Notes under the pieces: generated by a model | What the model was told of the DNA's origin: nothing | Database searches by the model: none | What the model saw: only the letters and a program-made list of their open reading frames with translations | Shown: positions 1 to 7,175 of the stretch, one piece after another | Layout of the letters: every line of letters starts with the position of its first letter | Numbering within the stretch: position 1 is the stretch's first letter | Position numbers and translations under genes: made by a program | Source of the DNA: Advenella sp048381675 | GTDB lineage: Bacteria > Pseudomonadota > Gammaproteobacteria > Burkholderiales > Burkholderiaceae_B | Assembly: GCF_048381675.1 (NCBI RefSeq) | Contig: NZ_JBLWIS010000002.1 | Location: 1 to 64,000, forward strand | Length of the DNA stretch: 64,000 bases | Direction: 5' to 3'

Positions 1-86
1 CCGCAGCAACCAGCCAGCAAACACAAACTCGTTCCAGTAGCACGAGCAAACGAGTAAATCGTGTTGAGCAGGCAGATTAAGGCGCC

Positions 87-617
87 ATGGCAATGCTTGT
101 TCCAAGTGTAGGGCAAGCTTGCACATCTTTGATGTATATCGATGCAAATGGTACCCCTTATACAGGACGCACCTTGGAGTTGTCCATGGAGCTACCCTAC
201 AAGGTTGCGTATTTCCCAACAGGTACTACTTTTGGATCTAAGGCTGATCAACATCATGTACTGGATTTCACTACCAAGCATGCATTCGTGTCGATTGGAA
301 TACCTAACCCTGCCAATGCTCATGAGGTGGTGATTCAGGGGCTTAATGATAAGGGTCTAACATTGGGTTTGCTGTCTTTTCCCAATGCCGATGGTCCGGC
401 CGAAGCAGTAAGTAAAACAACTGCGATATTGGCGGCGATTGATTTGGGTGCCTGGGCCTTATCACAGTTTGATTCTGTTGCCGCAGTCAAGGAAGTATTA
501 AAAAAGCAACCGGTTATGGTGACGGCGCTCTTGCCTAACGACCAATTGAAAACCCCTTTTCATTACACGGTACATGATGCATCCGGCAAGTCGATTGTGA
601 TTGAGCAACGGGTATAG
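87..617 (+). pseudogene. Remnant of a choloylglycine hydrolase-family (linear amide C-N hydrolase) gene
   Basis: The reading frame begins inside what looks like the tail of a signal peptide (VPSVGQA). This is followed at once by the Cys (residue 12, CTSLMY) that in this Ntn-hydrolase family becomes the N-terminal nucleophile after processing, and then by a GRTLEL segment carrying the usual Arg. Relatives are about 330-350 residues; this frame stops after 176, in the middle of a conserved strand (SIVIE). No continuation is visible in other frames before the convergent regulator. At the other end an in-frame stop (78-80) leaves only 11 residues before the Cys, too few for a full signal peptide. 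I read it as a gene broken at both ends. A functional short variant is possible but unlikely. Confidence 0.6.
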
Positions 618-663
618 TCAATGACTTATTTACGTTTGATATTTGTGAAACGCATTATAAAAC

Positions 664-685
664 TATGGCCGCTTAAGCGGCCATA
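664..685 (-). terminator. Hairpin terminator of the GntR regulator gene
   Basis: There is a perfect 9-bp inverted repeat (TATGGCCGC, loop TTAA, GCGGCCATA). Read on the minus strand it is followed by GTTTTA, which suits termination of the regulator ending at 711. It may also block transcription coming from the plus strand. Confidence 0.6.
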
Positions 686-710
686 TCAATGTGGATCTTC
701 AGTTTGTTTA

Positions 711-1385
711 CTACTGTTTATGAATAGTAGCATTCAGTCGTTGAAGGCTATCCTCGGCATGCTTACGAAGCAAATCACTGGCTTTATCTTCATTACCAGA
801 AGTTATCGCATTGAAAATGGCGATATGCTCTTCAAGTGAAAGTTTGATCGTTTCAGGGCTATGCCGAAAAGTATGGCTTCTGAATAATTTGAGTTGGACA
901 ACCAGTTTTCGATAAGTGTCATAAAGTGCAAAATTATTGGTATATTTTGCCAGCATATCGTGGAACTGCTGGTTCAGGGTGGCATAGGTCACAATGTTCT
1001 GTTCATTAACGGCAATTTGCATGTGTGCTATTAATCTTTCAATTTGATCTCGTCCTTCCGGTGGCAGGTTTACAGTCACTAATTGGCCTATCAATGCTTC
1101 CAATGGAATACGAACCTGATAAATTTGTGCTGCCTGTTCACTATCCAGTTTGCGTACAGAAACACCGCAGTTCTTTTCAAAAAGCACCAGGCCACGCTCT
1201 TCGAGTGTTCTGAATGCTTCGCGTACTGGGCCGCGTGAAATACCCATATTGGTAGCAATGGTTGCTTCGCGCAAGGCATCGCCTGGTTGAATCAGGCCTT
1301 GTAGAATTTGACGTTCCAGTTCCTCATGTACCAGGGTTGTTAATGATCGGGTGCGTAGCAGGGTGATTGCGTCAGGTGAGCTCAT
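711..1385 (-). CDS. GntR-family regulator, FCD (FadR) subfamily, likely controls the phn cassette
   Basis: This is a 224-residue transcription factor. The N-terminal winged helix-turn-helix spans about residues 12-75 (LREATIATNMGISRGPVREAFRTLEERGLV is a textbook GntR recognition region). A C-terminal all-helical FCD effector domain spans about 85-215, with the His residues (QQFHDML, SLEEHIAIF, RKHAED) that bind metal in many FCD proteins. It is divergent from phnD, and the 137-bp gap contains a long palindrome (1448-1479) centred on a sequence matching the FadR-type half-site pattern. I infer that it represses the phosphonate genes and that a phosphonate or its breakdown product is the ligand. 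The effector cannot be read from sequence. The start at 1385 has no strong ribosome binding site. Confidence 0.85.
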   Translation of the reverse strand: MSSPDAITLLRTRSLTTLVHEELERQILQGLIQPGDALREATIATNMGISRGPVREAFRTLEERGLVLFEKNCGVSVRKLDSEQAAQIYQVRIPLEALIGQLVTVNLPPEGRDQIERLIAHMQIAVNEQNIVTYATLNQQFHDMLAKYTNNFALYDTYRKLVVQLKLFRSHTFRHSPETIKLSLEEHIAIFNAITSGNEDKASDLLRKHAEDSLQRLNATIHKQ

Positions 1386-1447
1386 AAATTACAGTGACAG
1401 AGATAATCTTGTTTGCGGAAGAGTTTGGATTTTAACACTATCTTCAA

Positions 1448-1479
1448 TATATTGCATATTGTCAACAATATGCAATATA
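1448..1479. promoter_or_regulatory. 32-bp palindromic operator between the GntR gene and phnD
   Basis: Two perfect 14-bp arms (TATATTGCATATTG at 1448-1461 and its reverse complement at 1466-1479) flank the spacer TCAA. The centre reads TTGTCAACAA, which fits the FadR/FCD consensus TNGTN(0-3)ACNA with N2. The site lies 69 bp upstream of the phnD start and 63 bp from the regulator start, so one bound dimer (or two) could control both directions. Confidence 0.75.
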
Positions 1480-1528
1480 CAAAACATAGAATGTGTTTTT
1501 ATTTAATTCTTCATAAAGGTAATTGGTT

Positions 1529-2410
1529 ATGTTTCGTAAATTTTTCACTAAAGGATTGATTGCATTTTCTGCATTAGGGGCCTCTTTTTCTGTACAGGCT
1601 GAGAATATCAAATTGGCCATCACTGATTTAGTCGGACTTGAGGAGCTCCAGCGCGAGTTTGGCCCTTTCAAAAATGAATTGGAGAAGGTAACGGGCATGA
1701 GCATAGAGTTCTTGCCAGTGACTAACCGCACAGCAGGCCTTGAAGCATTGCGATTCAAAAAGGTGGATTTTGTACTGGCCGGTCCTGCTGAATATGTAGT
1801 GATGCAAAAACGGGCCAAGGCAACAGTAGTCGCCGGTCTTTATCGTCCTAATTATTATTCACAGATTGTAGTAAAGGCCGATAGCCCGTACTTTACGTTA
1901 AATGATTTGAAAGGCAAGCAGGTTGGCATGGGATCGGTTGGTTCAACGTCCCGTCACTTGGGGCCAGTCCAGTTGTTTGCGGCAGCATCGATTGATCCCT
2001 TGAAGGATTTTAAAGTGACGCATACTAATCTGCGCTTGGCATGGGAAGGACTGAAAAAAGGGGATTTGGATGCGATAGGAATGGGTCGCTCTGACTTGGA
2101 GAGCTTTTTGGAAAAAGAACCCGAGGATCAGAAAAATGCTTATCGTGTCCTGGCTCGTGGTGGTGATTTACCCAATGATTTGTTGATGGCTGGTGAGCAT
2201 GTACCAGTAGAAGTGGTGGAAAAAATGAAAAAGGGCATTGGCGATAATTCTGCCTCTTTGATTGCCAGCATTGCTCAGGGTGCTGATCATGTTAAGCGTT
2301 ATAACGGCATGCGCTTTCTGACTCAGATTACCGACAAGGACTATGATCCGGTTCGTGCCATGTATCGTACAGCAGGATATCCTGAATATTCCGATTTTAT
2401 TGGTGAGTAA
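1529..2410 (+). CDS. phnD: Phosphonate ABC transporter, periplasmic substrate-binding protein
   Basis: This is a PhnD-type binding protein of 293 residues. A signal peptide (basic MFRKFFTKG, hydrophobic core, cleavage after SVQA) precedes the mature ENIKLAITDLVG. The ATG at 1529 is chosen over an in-frame TTG at 1523 because AAAGGT sits 8 bases upstream of the ATG. Family features include the early residues contacting substrate (LAGPAEYVVM) and the STSRHLGP segment, which matches the phosphonate-binding Ser/Thr-rich loop in PhnD proteins. It is first gene of phnD-phnC-phnE-phnA, so the likely cargo is phosphonoacetate rather than a broad range of phosphonates. That specificity is inferred from the neighbouring hydrolase. 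Confidence 0.9.
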   Translation: MFRKFFTKGLIAFSALGASFSVQAENIKLAITDLVGLEELQREFGPFKNELEKVTGMSIEFLPVTNRTAGLEALRFKKVDFVLAGPAEYVVMQKRAKATVVAGLYRPNYYSQIVVKADSPYFTLNDLKGKQVGMGSVGSTSRHLGPVQLFAAASIDPLKDFKVTHTNLRLAWEGLKKGDLDAIGMGRSDLESFLEKEPEDQKNAYRVLARGGDLPNDLLMAGEHVPVEVVEKMKKGIGDNSASLIASIAQGADHVKRYNGMRFLTQITDKDYDPVRAMYRTAGYPEYSDFIGE

Positions 2411-2412
2411 TC

Positions 2413-3186
2413 ATGTCAGCGCAATTAAGCGATCCATCGGCCAGTGTTGCAGTGCGGGTAAAGGGTTTGTCAAAGCGGTTCCAGGGTGGAGAAGCACCGG
2501 TGTGGTCCGATGTTTCGTTTGACATTCCTTACGGACAGAGGGTTGCCATTATTGGTGCTAATGGTGCCGGAAAAAGTACTTTGCTAAGAAGTTGCGTGCG
2601 TCTGGTTGAGCCTGATGCGGGTGAAATTTATTTGAATAATCGAAAGGTGACAGGTTTGCGCCGAGCCGAATTGTCAAAGGTTAGAGCAAAAGTTGGTTTT
2701 GTATTCCAGAAGCATAATCTGGTTAACCGGCTTTCTGTATTGACCAATGTACTGCACGGAGGCATGGCACGTGCTTCTACTCCTCGCATGTGGTTTCAGT
2801 CTATTGCGGCAAGCGAAGAACGCGATTACGCCATGCATTGCCTGGAGCGGGTCAGTTTGGGACATTTATGCAAACGCCGTGTAGATGAATTGTCCGGTGG
2901 GCAGTCTCAGCGGGTTGCAATTGCGCGGGCTTTAATGCAGAAACCGACTATGATTTTTGCTGATGAACCGGTTGCCAGCCTGGATCCCCATGCAGGTGAA
3001 GAGGTCATGCAGGTTTTTTCCGATTTGTCACAGCATGAAAACTTGACTTTGGTATTTGTGACACACCATCTTGATCACGCGCTCCAATACGCGGACCGAG
3101 TATTGGGTTTGCAGAATATGCGTCTGACACTTGATGCGAGTAGCCAAAGCCAAAGCCTTGAGCAGTTAAGGGGCATGTATGCGTGA
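2413..3186 (+). CDS. phnC: Phosphonate ABC transporter ATP-binding protein
   Basis: This is a 257-residue ABC ATPase with Walker A GANGAGKST (residues 48-56), the signature motif LSGGQSQR, Walker B MIFADEP and the switch histidine (FVTHH). The segment KHNLVNRLSVLTNVLHG is characteristic of the PhnC branch. It starts two bases after the phnD stop and overlaps phnE by 8 bases, so translation is probably coupled. It energises import through PhnE at the inner membrane. Confidence 0.92.
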   Translation: MSAQLSDPSASVAVRVKGLSKRFQGGEAPVWSDVSFDIPYGQRVAIIGANGAGKSTLLRSCVRLVEPDAGEIYLNNRKVTGLRRAELSKVRAKVGFVFQKHNLVNRLSVLTNVLHGGMARASTPRMWFQSIAASEERDYAMHCLERVSLGHLCKRRVDELSGGQSQRVAIARALMQKPTMIFADEPVASLDPHAGEEVMQVFSDLSQHENLTLVFVTHHLDHALQYADRVLGLQNMRLTLDASSQSQSLEQLRGMYA

Positions 3187-3988
3187 AACCAGTAAACCTT
3201 TCCTGCCAGCCCGCTTTGTGGCTCCTGGCATTGGGTCTACCTTGTTATTTGTGCTGTTTATTGTGTTTTTTGCCTGGTCTGTTGCCGCTTCAGGGATTTC
3301 GGTTTCCGAATTGCTGACGGGGCTACCCAATATGTTGCAAATCACTTCTGAAATGATTCCGCCCTCAACTGACCGGGTTGAACCGATGATGAAGGCGGTA
3401 TTGGTGACATTTCAAATGGCATTGGTGGGAACCGTGATCGGTATTTTGATCAGCCTTCCTTTGGCTGTGCTGGCATCAAAAAACCATACCCCACACCCAT
3501 GGGTGCGCTCGGCGATTCGCAGCATGGTCAGTTTTATCCGTACCATACCAGATTTGGCCTGGGCCCTGTTTTTTGTGGCTTCAGTTGGATTGGGTCCTTT
3601 TGCAGGTACCCTGACTTTGATAATGGATACTATCGGCTTTTGTGCACGTTTCTTTGCCGAGACAATTGAAGAAGTTGATGAGGGTTCACCTGAAGCCTTA
3701 TCGGCTTTGGGGGCCTCAAATACATCCGTGGTTGTTTGTGCTGTTTTGCCAATGGCAATGCCTAGCCTTATCAATACTAGCTTGTTCGCGCTGGAAAAAG
3801 CAGTGCGTTCATCGGTGGTACTTGGCCTGGTGGGAGCTGGCGGTATTGGCGCTGAACTGGCAACCTCAATGGAAATGTTTCGTTATGACCAGGCTGCTAC
3901 GATTGTTTTGATGATTTTTGCGCTGGTGGTTGTTGTTGAAATGTTGTCCTCCCGGGCCCGCATGTCTTTAATACAAAAACGTAAATAA
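3179..3988 (+). CDS. phnE: Phosphonate ABC transporter permease
   Basis: The 269-residue inner-membrane permease has an N-terminal membrane helix (about 15-40) and a second block of helices from about residue 75 onward. The conserved EAA-type loop ALSALGASN, contacting PhnC, is followed by LVGAGGIGAELATSM, typical of PhnE. It overlaps the end of phnC by 8 bases. A single permease gene suggests a homodimer, in line with PhnCDE transporters. Confidence 0.92.
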   Translation: MRETSKPFLPARFVAPGIGSTLLFVLFIVFFAWSVAASGISVSELLTGLPNMLQITSEMIPPSTDRVEPMMKAVLVTFQMALVGTVIGILISLPLAVLASKNHTPHPWVRSAIRSMVSFIRTIPDLAWALFFVASVGLGPFAGTLTLIMDTIGFCARFFAETIEEVDEGSPEALSALGASNTSVVVCAVLPMAMPSLINTSLFALEKAVRSSVVLGLVGAGGIGAELATSMEMFRYDQAATIVLMIFALVVVVEMLSSRARMSLIQKRK

Positions 3989-4013
3989 CTTTAACTTTAG
4001 ATTTATAACTGAA

Positions 4014-5276
4014 ATGGAAAATGTAAATAATAAAACTGTCAACGTTAATGGAATTGATTATCGCTGGCCACAAAAACCGGTGGTGGTTGTTTGTATTGAT
4101 GGTGGAGATCCCGAGTATCTGCAGCAGTTTCTTGTCGATAATCAACTTCCGAATATACAACGTTTCATACAGGAAGGGTTCGCAACAGTGGCGGATGGCT
4201 CCATGCCTTCGTTTACTTGCCCGAACAATATGTCGATTATTACTGGTACGCCTACCTCTCGTCACGGCATTTCGGGTAACTACTACCTGGATACCCAAAC
4301 ATGGGAGCCTGTAGTTATGACGGGGCCGGAACTGTTGCGTGGTGACACGATACTGGCCAGGTTTGCCGATGCTGGCGCTAAAGTGGTTTCCATTACTGCC
4401 AAGGATAAGTTGCGTCGTCAATTGGGTAAGGGATTGGACGTTAGCCAGGGGCATGTGTCGTTTTCCACCGAGTTTGCCGATCGTTGCACGATAGAGGAAA
4501 ATGGCATTGAAAATGTGCTTGAGTATGTGGGTATGCACAAGCCTGACATGTATTCCATGGCTTTATCACTATTTGTGTTGGAAGCAGGCATTAAACTGTT
4601 GAAAGAGCGCAGGCCTCATTTAATGTATTTGTCCTTAACTGATTTTGTCCAGCACAAATGGGCACCTGATGAAGCTGAGGCCTTGCAGTTTTACCAGCAA
4701 CTGGATGATGCTTTTGGACGCTTGGCTGAGCAAGATATTGTACTTGCGCTTACTGCAGATCATGGCATGAGTGATAAGAGCAATGATCACGGAGAGCCTA
4801 ATGTGATTTGGCTGCAAGACGTTCTGGATGCTCAATTTGGTAAAGGTGAGACGACGGTTGTTTGCCCAATTACTGATGCATTTGTGGCACACCACGGTGC
4901 CTTGGGCGGTTTTGTGCGAGTCTGGAGTAAAGGCAAGGTTAGTGCACAGGATATTATTCGTCATATTTGTATCATTGAAGGTATCGATTTTGCGCTGGAC
5001 AAGCAAACCGCATGCCGTATGTTTGATTTGCCTGAAGATCGTGAGGCTGATGTGGTGGTGGTTTCTAAAAAAGATGTATGTGTAGGCAGTTCTGCCCGTC
5101 TGCATGATCTGGCCGGTTTACAAGGACACCGCTTGCGTACCCATGGTGGTCTTACTGAGGCAAGGGTGCCGATGATTTTGAACCGTCCCCTGAATGCAGA
5201 TTACAGGGCACGAGTGGCATGGGATGATATCAAGAGTTATCAGGTTTTTGATTTTGCTATCAATGGTACGCAATAA
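4014..5276 (+). CDS. phnA: Phosphonoacetate hydrolase
   Basis: This alkaline-phosphatase-superfamily enzyme of 420 residues splits the C-P bond of phosphonoacetate to give acetate and phosphate. The expected two-zinc ligand set is readable: D29 (CIDGGDP), the metal-bridging T68 (SFTCPNN), D210 and H214 (LTDFVQH), D249-H250 (TADHGMS) and H377 (RTHGGL). These fall at or within one position of the numbering known for the Pseudomonas fluorescens enzyme. It lies 25 bases after phnE, as last gene of the operon. No aminoethylphosphonate genes (phnW, phnX, phnY) are in the window, so the pathway here starts from imported phosphonoacetate. The start ATG has only a weak ribosome binding site, consistent with coupling to phnE. 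Confidence 0.93.
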   Translation: MENVNNKTVNVNGIDYRWPQKPVVVVCIDGGDPEYLQQFLVDNQLPNIQRFIQEGFATVADGSMPSFTCPNNMSIITGTPTSRHGISGNYYLDTQTWEPVVMTGPELLRGDTILARFADAGAKVVSITAKDKLRRQLGKGLDVSQGHVSFSTEFADRCTIEENGIENVLEYVGMHKPDMYSMALSLFVLEAGIKLLKERRPHLMYLSLTDFVQHKWAPDEAEALQFYQQLDDAFGRLAEQDIVLALTADHGMSDKSNDHGEPNVIWLQDVLDAQFGKGETTVVCPITDAFVAHHGALGGFVRVWSKGKVSAQDIIRHICIIEGIDFALDKQTACRMFDLPEDREADVVVVSKKDVCVGSSARLHDLAGLQGHRLRTHGGLTEARVPMILNRPLNADYRARVAWDDIKSYQVFDFAINGTQ

Positions 5277-5320
5277 AAATCCTGGATAAGCCGGTACATT
5301 CAATGTATTGATTTGATCTT

Positions 5321-5360
5321 ATACAGACTTGCATGACCTTGGTGTGATACAGGTCTGTAT
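5321..5360 (+). terminator. Probable terminator of the phn operon
   Basis: Inverted repeat ATACAGACTTG / CAGGTCTGTAT (one G-T pair, 18-base loop) is followed by the T-rich run TTATTTGGTTTTCC, 44 bases after the phnA stop. The rest of the gap to 5552 is AT-rich and holds no recognisable feature. Confidence 0.5.
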
Positions 5361-5552
5361 TTATTTGGTTTTCCTCCAATAGCTTGATTCTGGGGGAATA
5401 GGGAAATCAGAAAGTAAGGGCGTTTTTTTGTTTGTGAAAATAGTTGTTAAATTGCATTTATATTTAATTAAATTATTAGAAAAAGCTGTTAAATTTCGCT
5501 TATCTTTTTATTTTTTTGTGAATAAAAATTATTTATAAGAATATGGGCTATA

Positions 5553-6014
5553 GTGACCGATGTGTATATTGAATTGCAAAGGGCTATGCTTAAATCAATA
5601 CCTTATAAAACCAAATTACGTACCATTCATATTCCAGGGCAAGCACCATTGGAAATTTTTACGCTCTTGGACAAACAACAATTCTATGATCCCAAGGGCG
5701 CAGCAGAGCGTTTGGGGATTTGCTCGGCCGCCTGGCCATTGTTTGGCATGTTGTGGCCTTCGGGGTTGCAAAGTCCAGATCATGTCGCACAGTATATTCA
5801 TGCACATGCGCAAGCCTGCTCAGAGGTTTGGGTCATGGACCCAAACCGGGGCTACAGAAACCGTTTTACCCGAAAAATGTCAGAATATGGCTTCCGGCTT
5901 GCGGAAGATAAAAAAATTCATCGGCCTTATGCCTTTAATAACAATGACGTGCCCGAGTCCTATTCGGGCCGGTTCCTGCACTACCAGCGGGACATCAATC
6001 CTTCATTGCTATAA
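5553..6014 (+). pseudogene. Methyltransferase-like protein with the SAM-binding core deleted
   Basis: The 153-residue frame looks like the two ends of a class I SAM-dependent methyltransferase of about 220-230 residues. The N-terminal part (KLRTIHIPG, LLDKQQFYDP, AAWPLFGMLWPSGLQ) matches the segment that normally leads straight into the glycine-rich SAM motif I. The C-terminal part (EVWVMDPNRGYRNRFTRKM) matches the end of the same fold. The join falls around GLQSPDHV, and the intervening 70 or so residues, including the cofactor-binding core, are missing without a frameshift. It is therefore probably inactive. The start is uncertain: GTG at 5553 or ATG at 5586. Assignment rests on recall of the family pattern, not on an alignment. 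Confidence 0.55.
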
Positions 6015-6062
6015 ATTGCGTTGGCGGGCAGGCGTTTGGTCAAAATAATAAATTGAAAATTG

Positions 6063-6536
6063 CTATTCGCCACCGTTTTCGTTGGTGTCTTCATCAATGT
6101 TTATTTTCCCGATCTCTTGCCATAGCAGGCCCATATCTGAAAAGTGGTGTTCTACATCAAAGATTTCCAGATTGTTACTGTGGTATTCACCGCCCAGTAC
6201 CGGTGGGGTCTTGAAACTGTAGACGGTATTGGGTGGTAATTGATGATGTAGCAATGGGGCAATCAGTTCGCAGGAAAAATAATCAATCACGAACGCTTCG
6301 TCTTGCAGTAACTGCTGGAAGGATTCAAGGGAGTCGGCCAGCACTTCCAGTTCGCCGTCCAGTGTATCCAGGAAAAGGATGGAGCCGTTATCTTTTTCTA
6401 TCAGGAAGGCATCGCCAGTTTGGGTAATCATGACGATTTCGGTTTCAAAAGGAATAAGCCAGTCCCAGGCTTTGAGCAGTTTTTCACTGTCAATGGCGGA
6501 AGTGTCAATGACCAGGTCTTTGATATTTAATTGCAT
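6063..6536 (-). CDS. DUF1851 protein, T6SS immunity Tdi1-like
   Basis: This acidic 157-residue cytoplasmic protein opens with NIKDLVIDTSAIDSEKLLKAW and contains TQTGDAFLIEKDNGSILFLDTLDGELEVLA. It ends with KTPPVLGGEYHSNNLEIFDVEHHFSDMG; the PPVLGGEY block is the hallmark of DUF1851, the C-terminal domain of the Agrobacterium immunity protein Tdi1. In that family it neutralises a type VI secreted DNase. No toxin, vgrG, hcp or other T6SS gene is nearby, so it may be an orphan immunity gene or a family member with another role. Confidence 0.65.
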   Translation of the reverse strand: MQLNIKDLVIDTSAIDSEKLLKAWDWLIPFETEIVMITQTGDAFLIEKDNGSILFLDTLDGELEVLADSLESFQQLLQDEAFVIDYFSCELIAPLLHHQLPPNTVYSFKTPPVLGGEYHSNNLEIFDVEHHFSDMGLLWQEIGKINIDEDTNENGGE

Positions 6537-6541
6537 GGTGT

Positions 6542-6565
6542 AAAAAACCGGGCCTGAGCCCGGTT
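6542..6565 (-). terminator. Rho-independent terminator of the TM2 gene
   Basis: The perfect 8-bp stem AACCGGGC, loop CTGA, GCCCGGTT is followed on the minus strand by a T6 run (A6 at 6542-6547 as written). It sits 28 bases after the TM2 stop and just before the start of the DUF1851 gene. Confidence 0.9.
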
Positions 6566-6592
6566 GTAATTATGGATTAAGGATAGATAAGA

Positions 6593-7063
6593 TTATGCCT
6601 TAATATTTGCCTTGAATTCCTCATCATTCATGAAAATATACCTGACAGCATCAACAAGACCAAGGAATACAGATAGCGGGAGCCAAATAAAGCTGATAAA
6701 CAGGTATAGTAAGCCCATGCCGATATGGCCGGCATAAAAGCGGTGGGCACCTAGCCAACCCAGGAAGATAGCCAGGAATATGCCTATCTTGCGTGAGTTA
6801 GCCTGATTGTTCATTTCTTCACCCTTGTTTTTGTAGATCCATATACAAACAATGGCGGTAATTACGATGGCAACCACTATTTTTACCGGATGCCTTGCGA
6901 CGTAAAGAGAGATCGTCCAGTAAAGATCCTGGAAATTGTAAATAACGATACCGGTGATTTGGCTTATCCATTGCGCCAAGGCACTAAATACGCCTTCACC
7001 AAAGGTCAGGCCAATAAGGACGATGATAAAAACAATTACGGGTAGCAAAAGTTTTTGCAACAT
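6593..7063 (-). CDS. TM2-domain membrane protein
   Basis: This is a small inner-membrane protein of 156 residues. The start at 7063 (MLQKLLLPV) is chosen because GGAGA lies about 9 bases upstream; a longer frame to 7177 would run into the copA start on the other strand. An N-terminal membrane helix (about 5-25) is followed by a middle helix (VVAIVITAIVCIWIY) and a C-terminal TM2 domain: SRKIGIFLAIFLGWLGAHRFYAGHIGMGLLYL, with the conserved G-x-HRFYxG turn. TM2 proteins have no agreed function in bacteria. It is divergent from copA, sharing a 112-bp gap, but nothing else ties it to copper. Confidence 0.8.
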   Translation of the reverse strand: MLQKLLLPVIVFIIVLIGLTFGEGVFSALAQWISQITGIVIYNFQDLYWTISLYVARHPVKIVVAIVITAIVCIWIYKNKGEEMNNQANSRKIGIFLAIFLGWLGAHRFYAGHIGMGLLYLFISFIWLPLSVFLGLVDAVRYIFMNDEEFKANIKA

Positions 7064-7103
7064 TAAAATTTTCTCCGTGTGGGCATGCCAGATGCAATAG
7101 GGC

Positions 7104-7134
7104 TTGACCTTCCCATAGTGTGAGGGTTGATAAT
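7104..7134 (+). promoter_or_regulatory. CueR-type copA promoter with 19-bp spacer
   Basis: A -35 box TTGACC (7104-7109) and a -10 box GATAAT (7129-7134) are separated by 19 bp, the overlong spacer typical of MerR-family activated promoters. The spacer holds an imperfect dyad beginning ACCTTCCC and ending GAGGGTT, close to the CueR operator pattern ACCTTCC...GGAAGGT. A CueR gene lies directly downstream of copA. Copper-bound CueR would twist this promoter into an active form. Confidence 0.8.
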
Positions 7135-7175
7135 AAACTGTTAAATATGGATTATCCTTTATTTTTTTGATTATC

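Noticed and set aside
3..80. Frame of 25 codons ending TAA at 78-80 at the left edge
   Set aside because: It could be the 3' end of a gene entering the window, but it is too short, low in complexity (Ser, Thr, Gln, Arg) and matches nothing I know.
3897..4538. 213-codon frame antisense to phnE/phnA
   Set aside because: It lies opposite phnA, whose catalytic residues are all conserved, and its own sequence has no motif or ribosome binding site.
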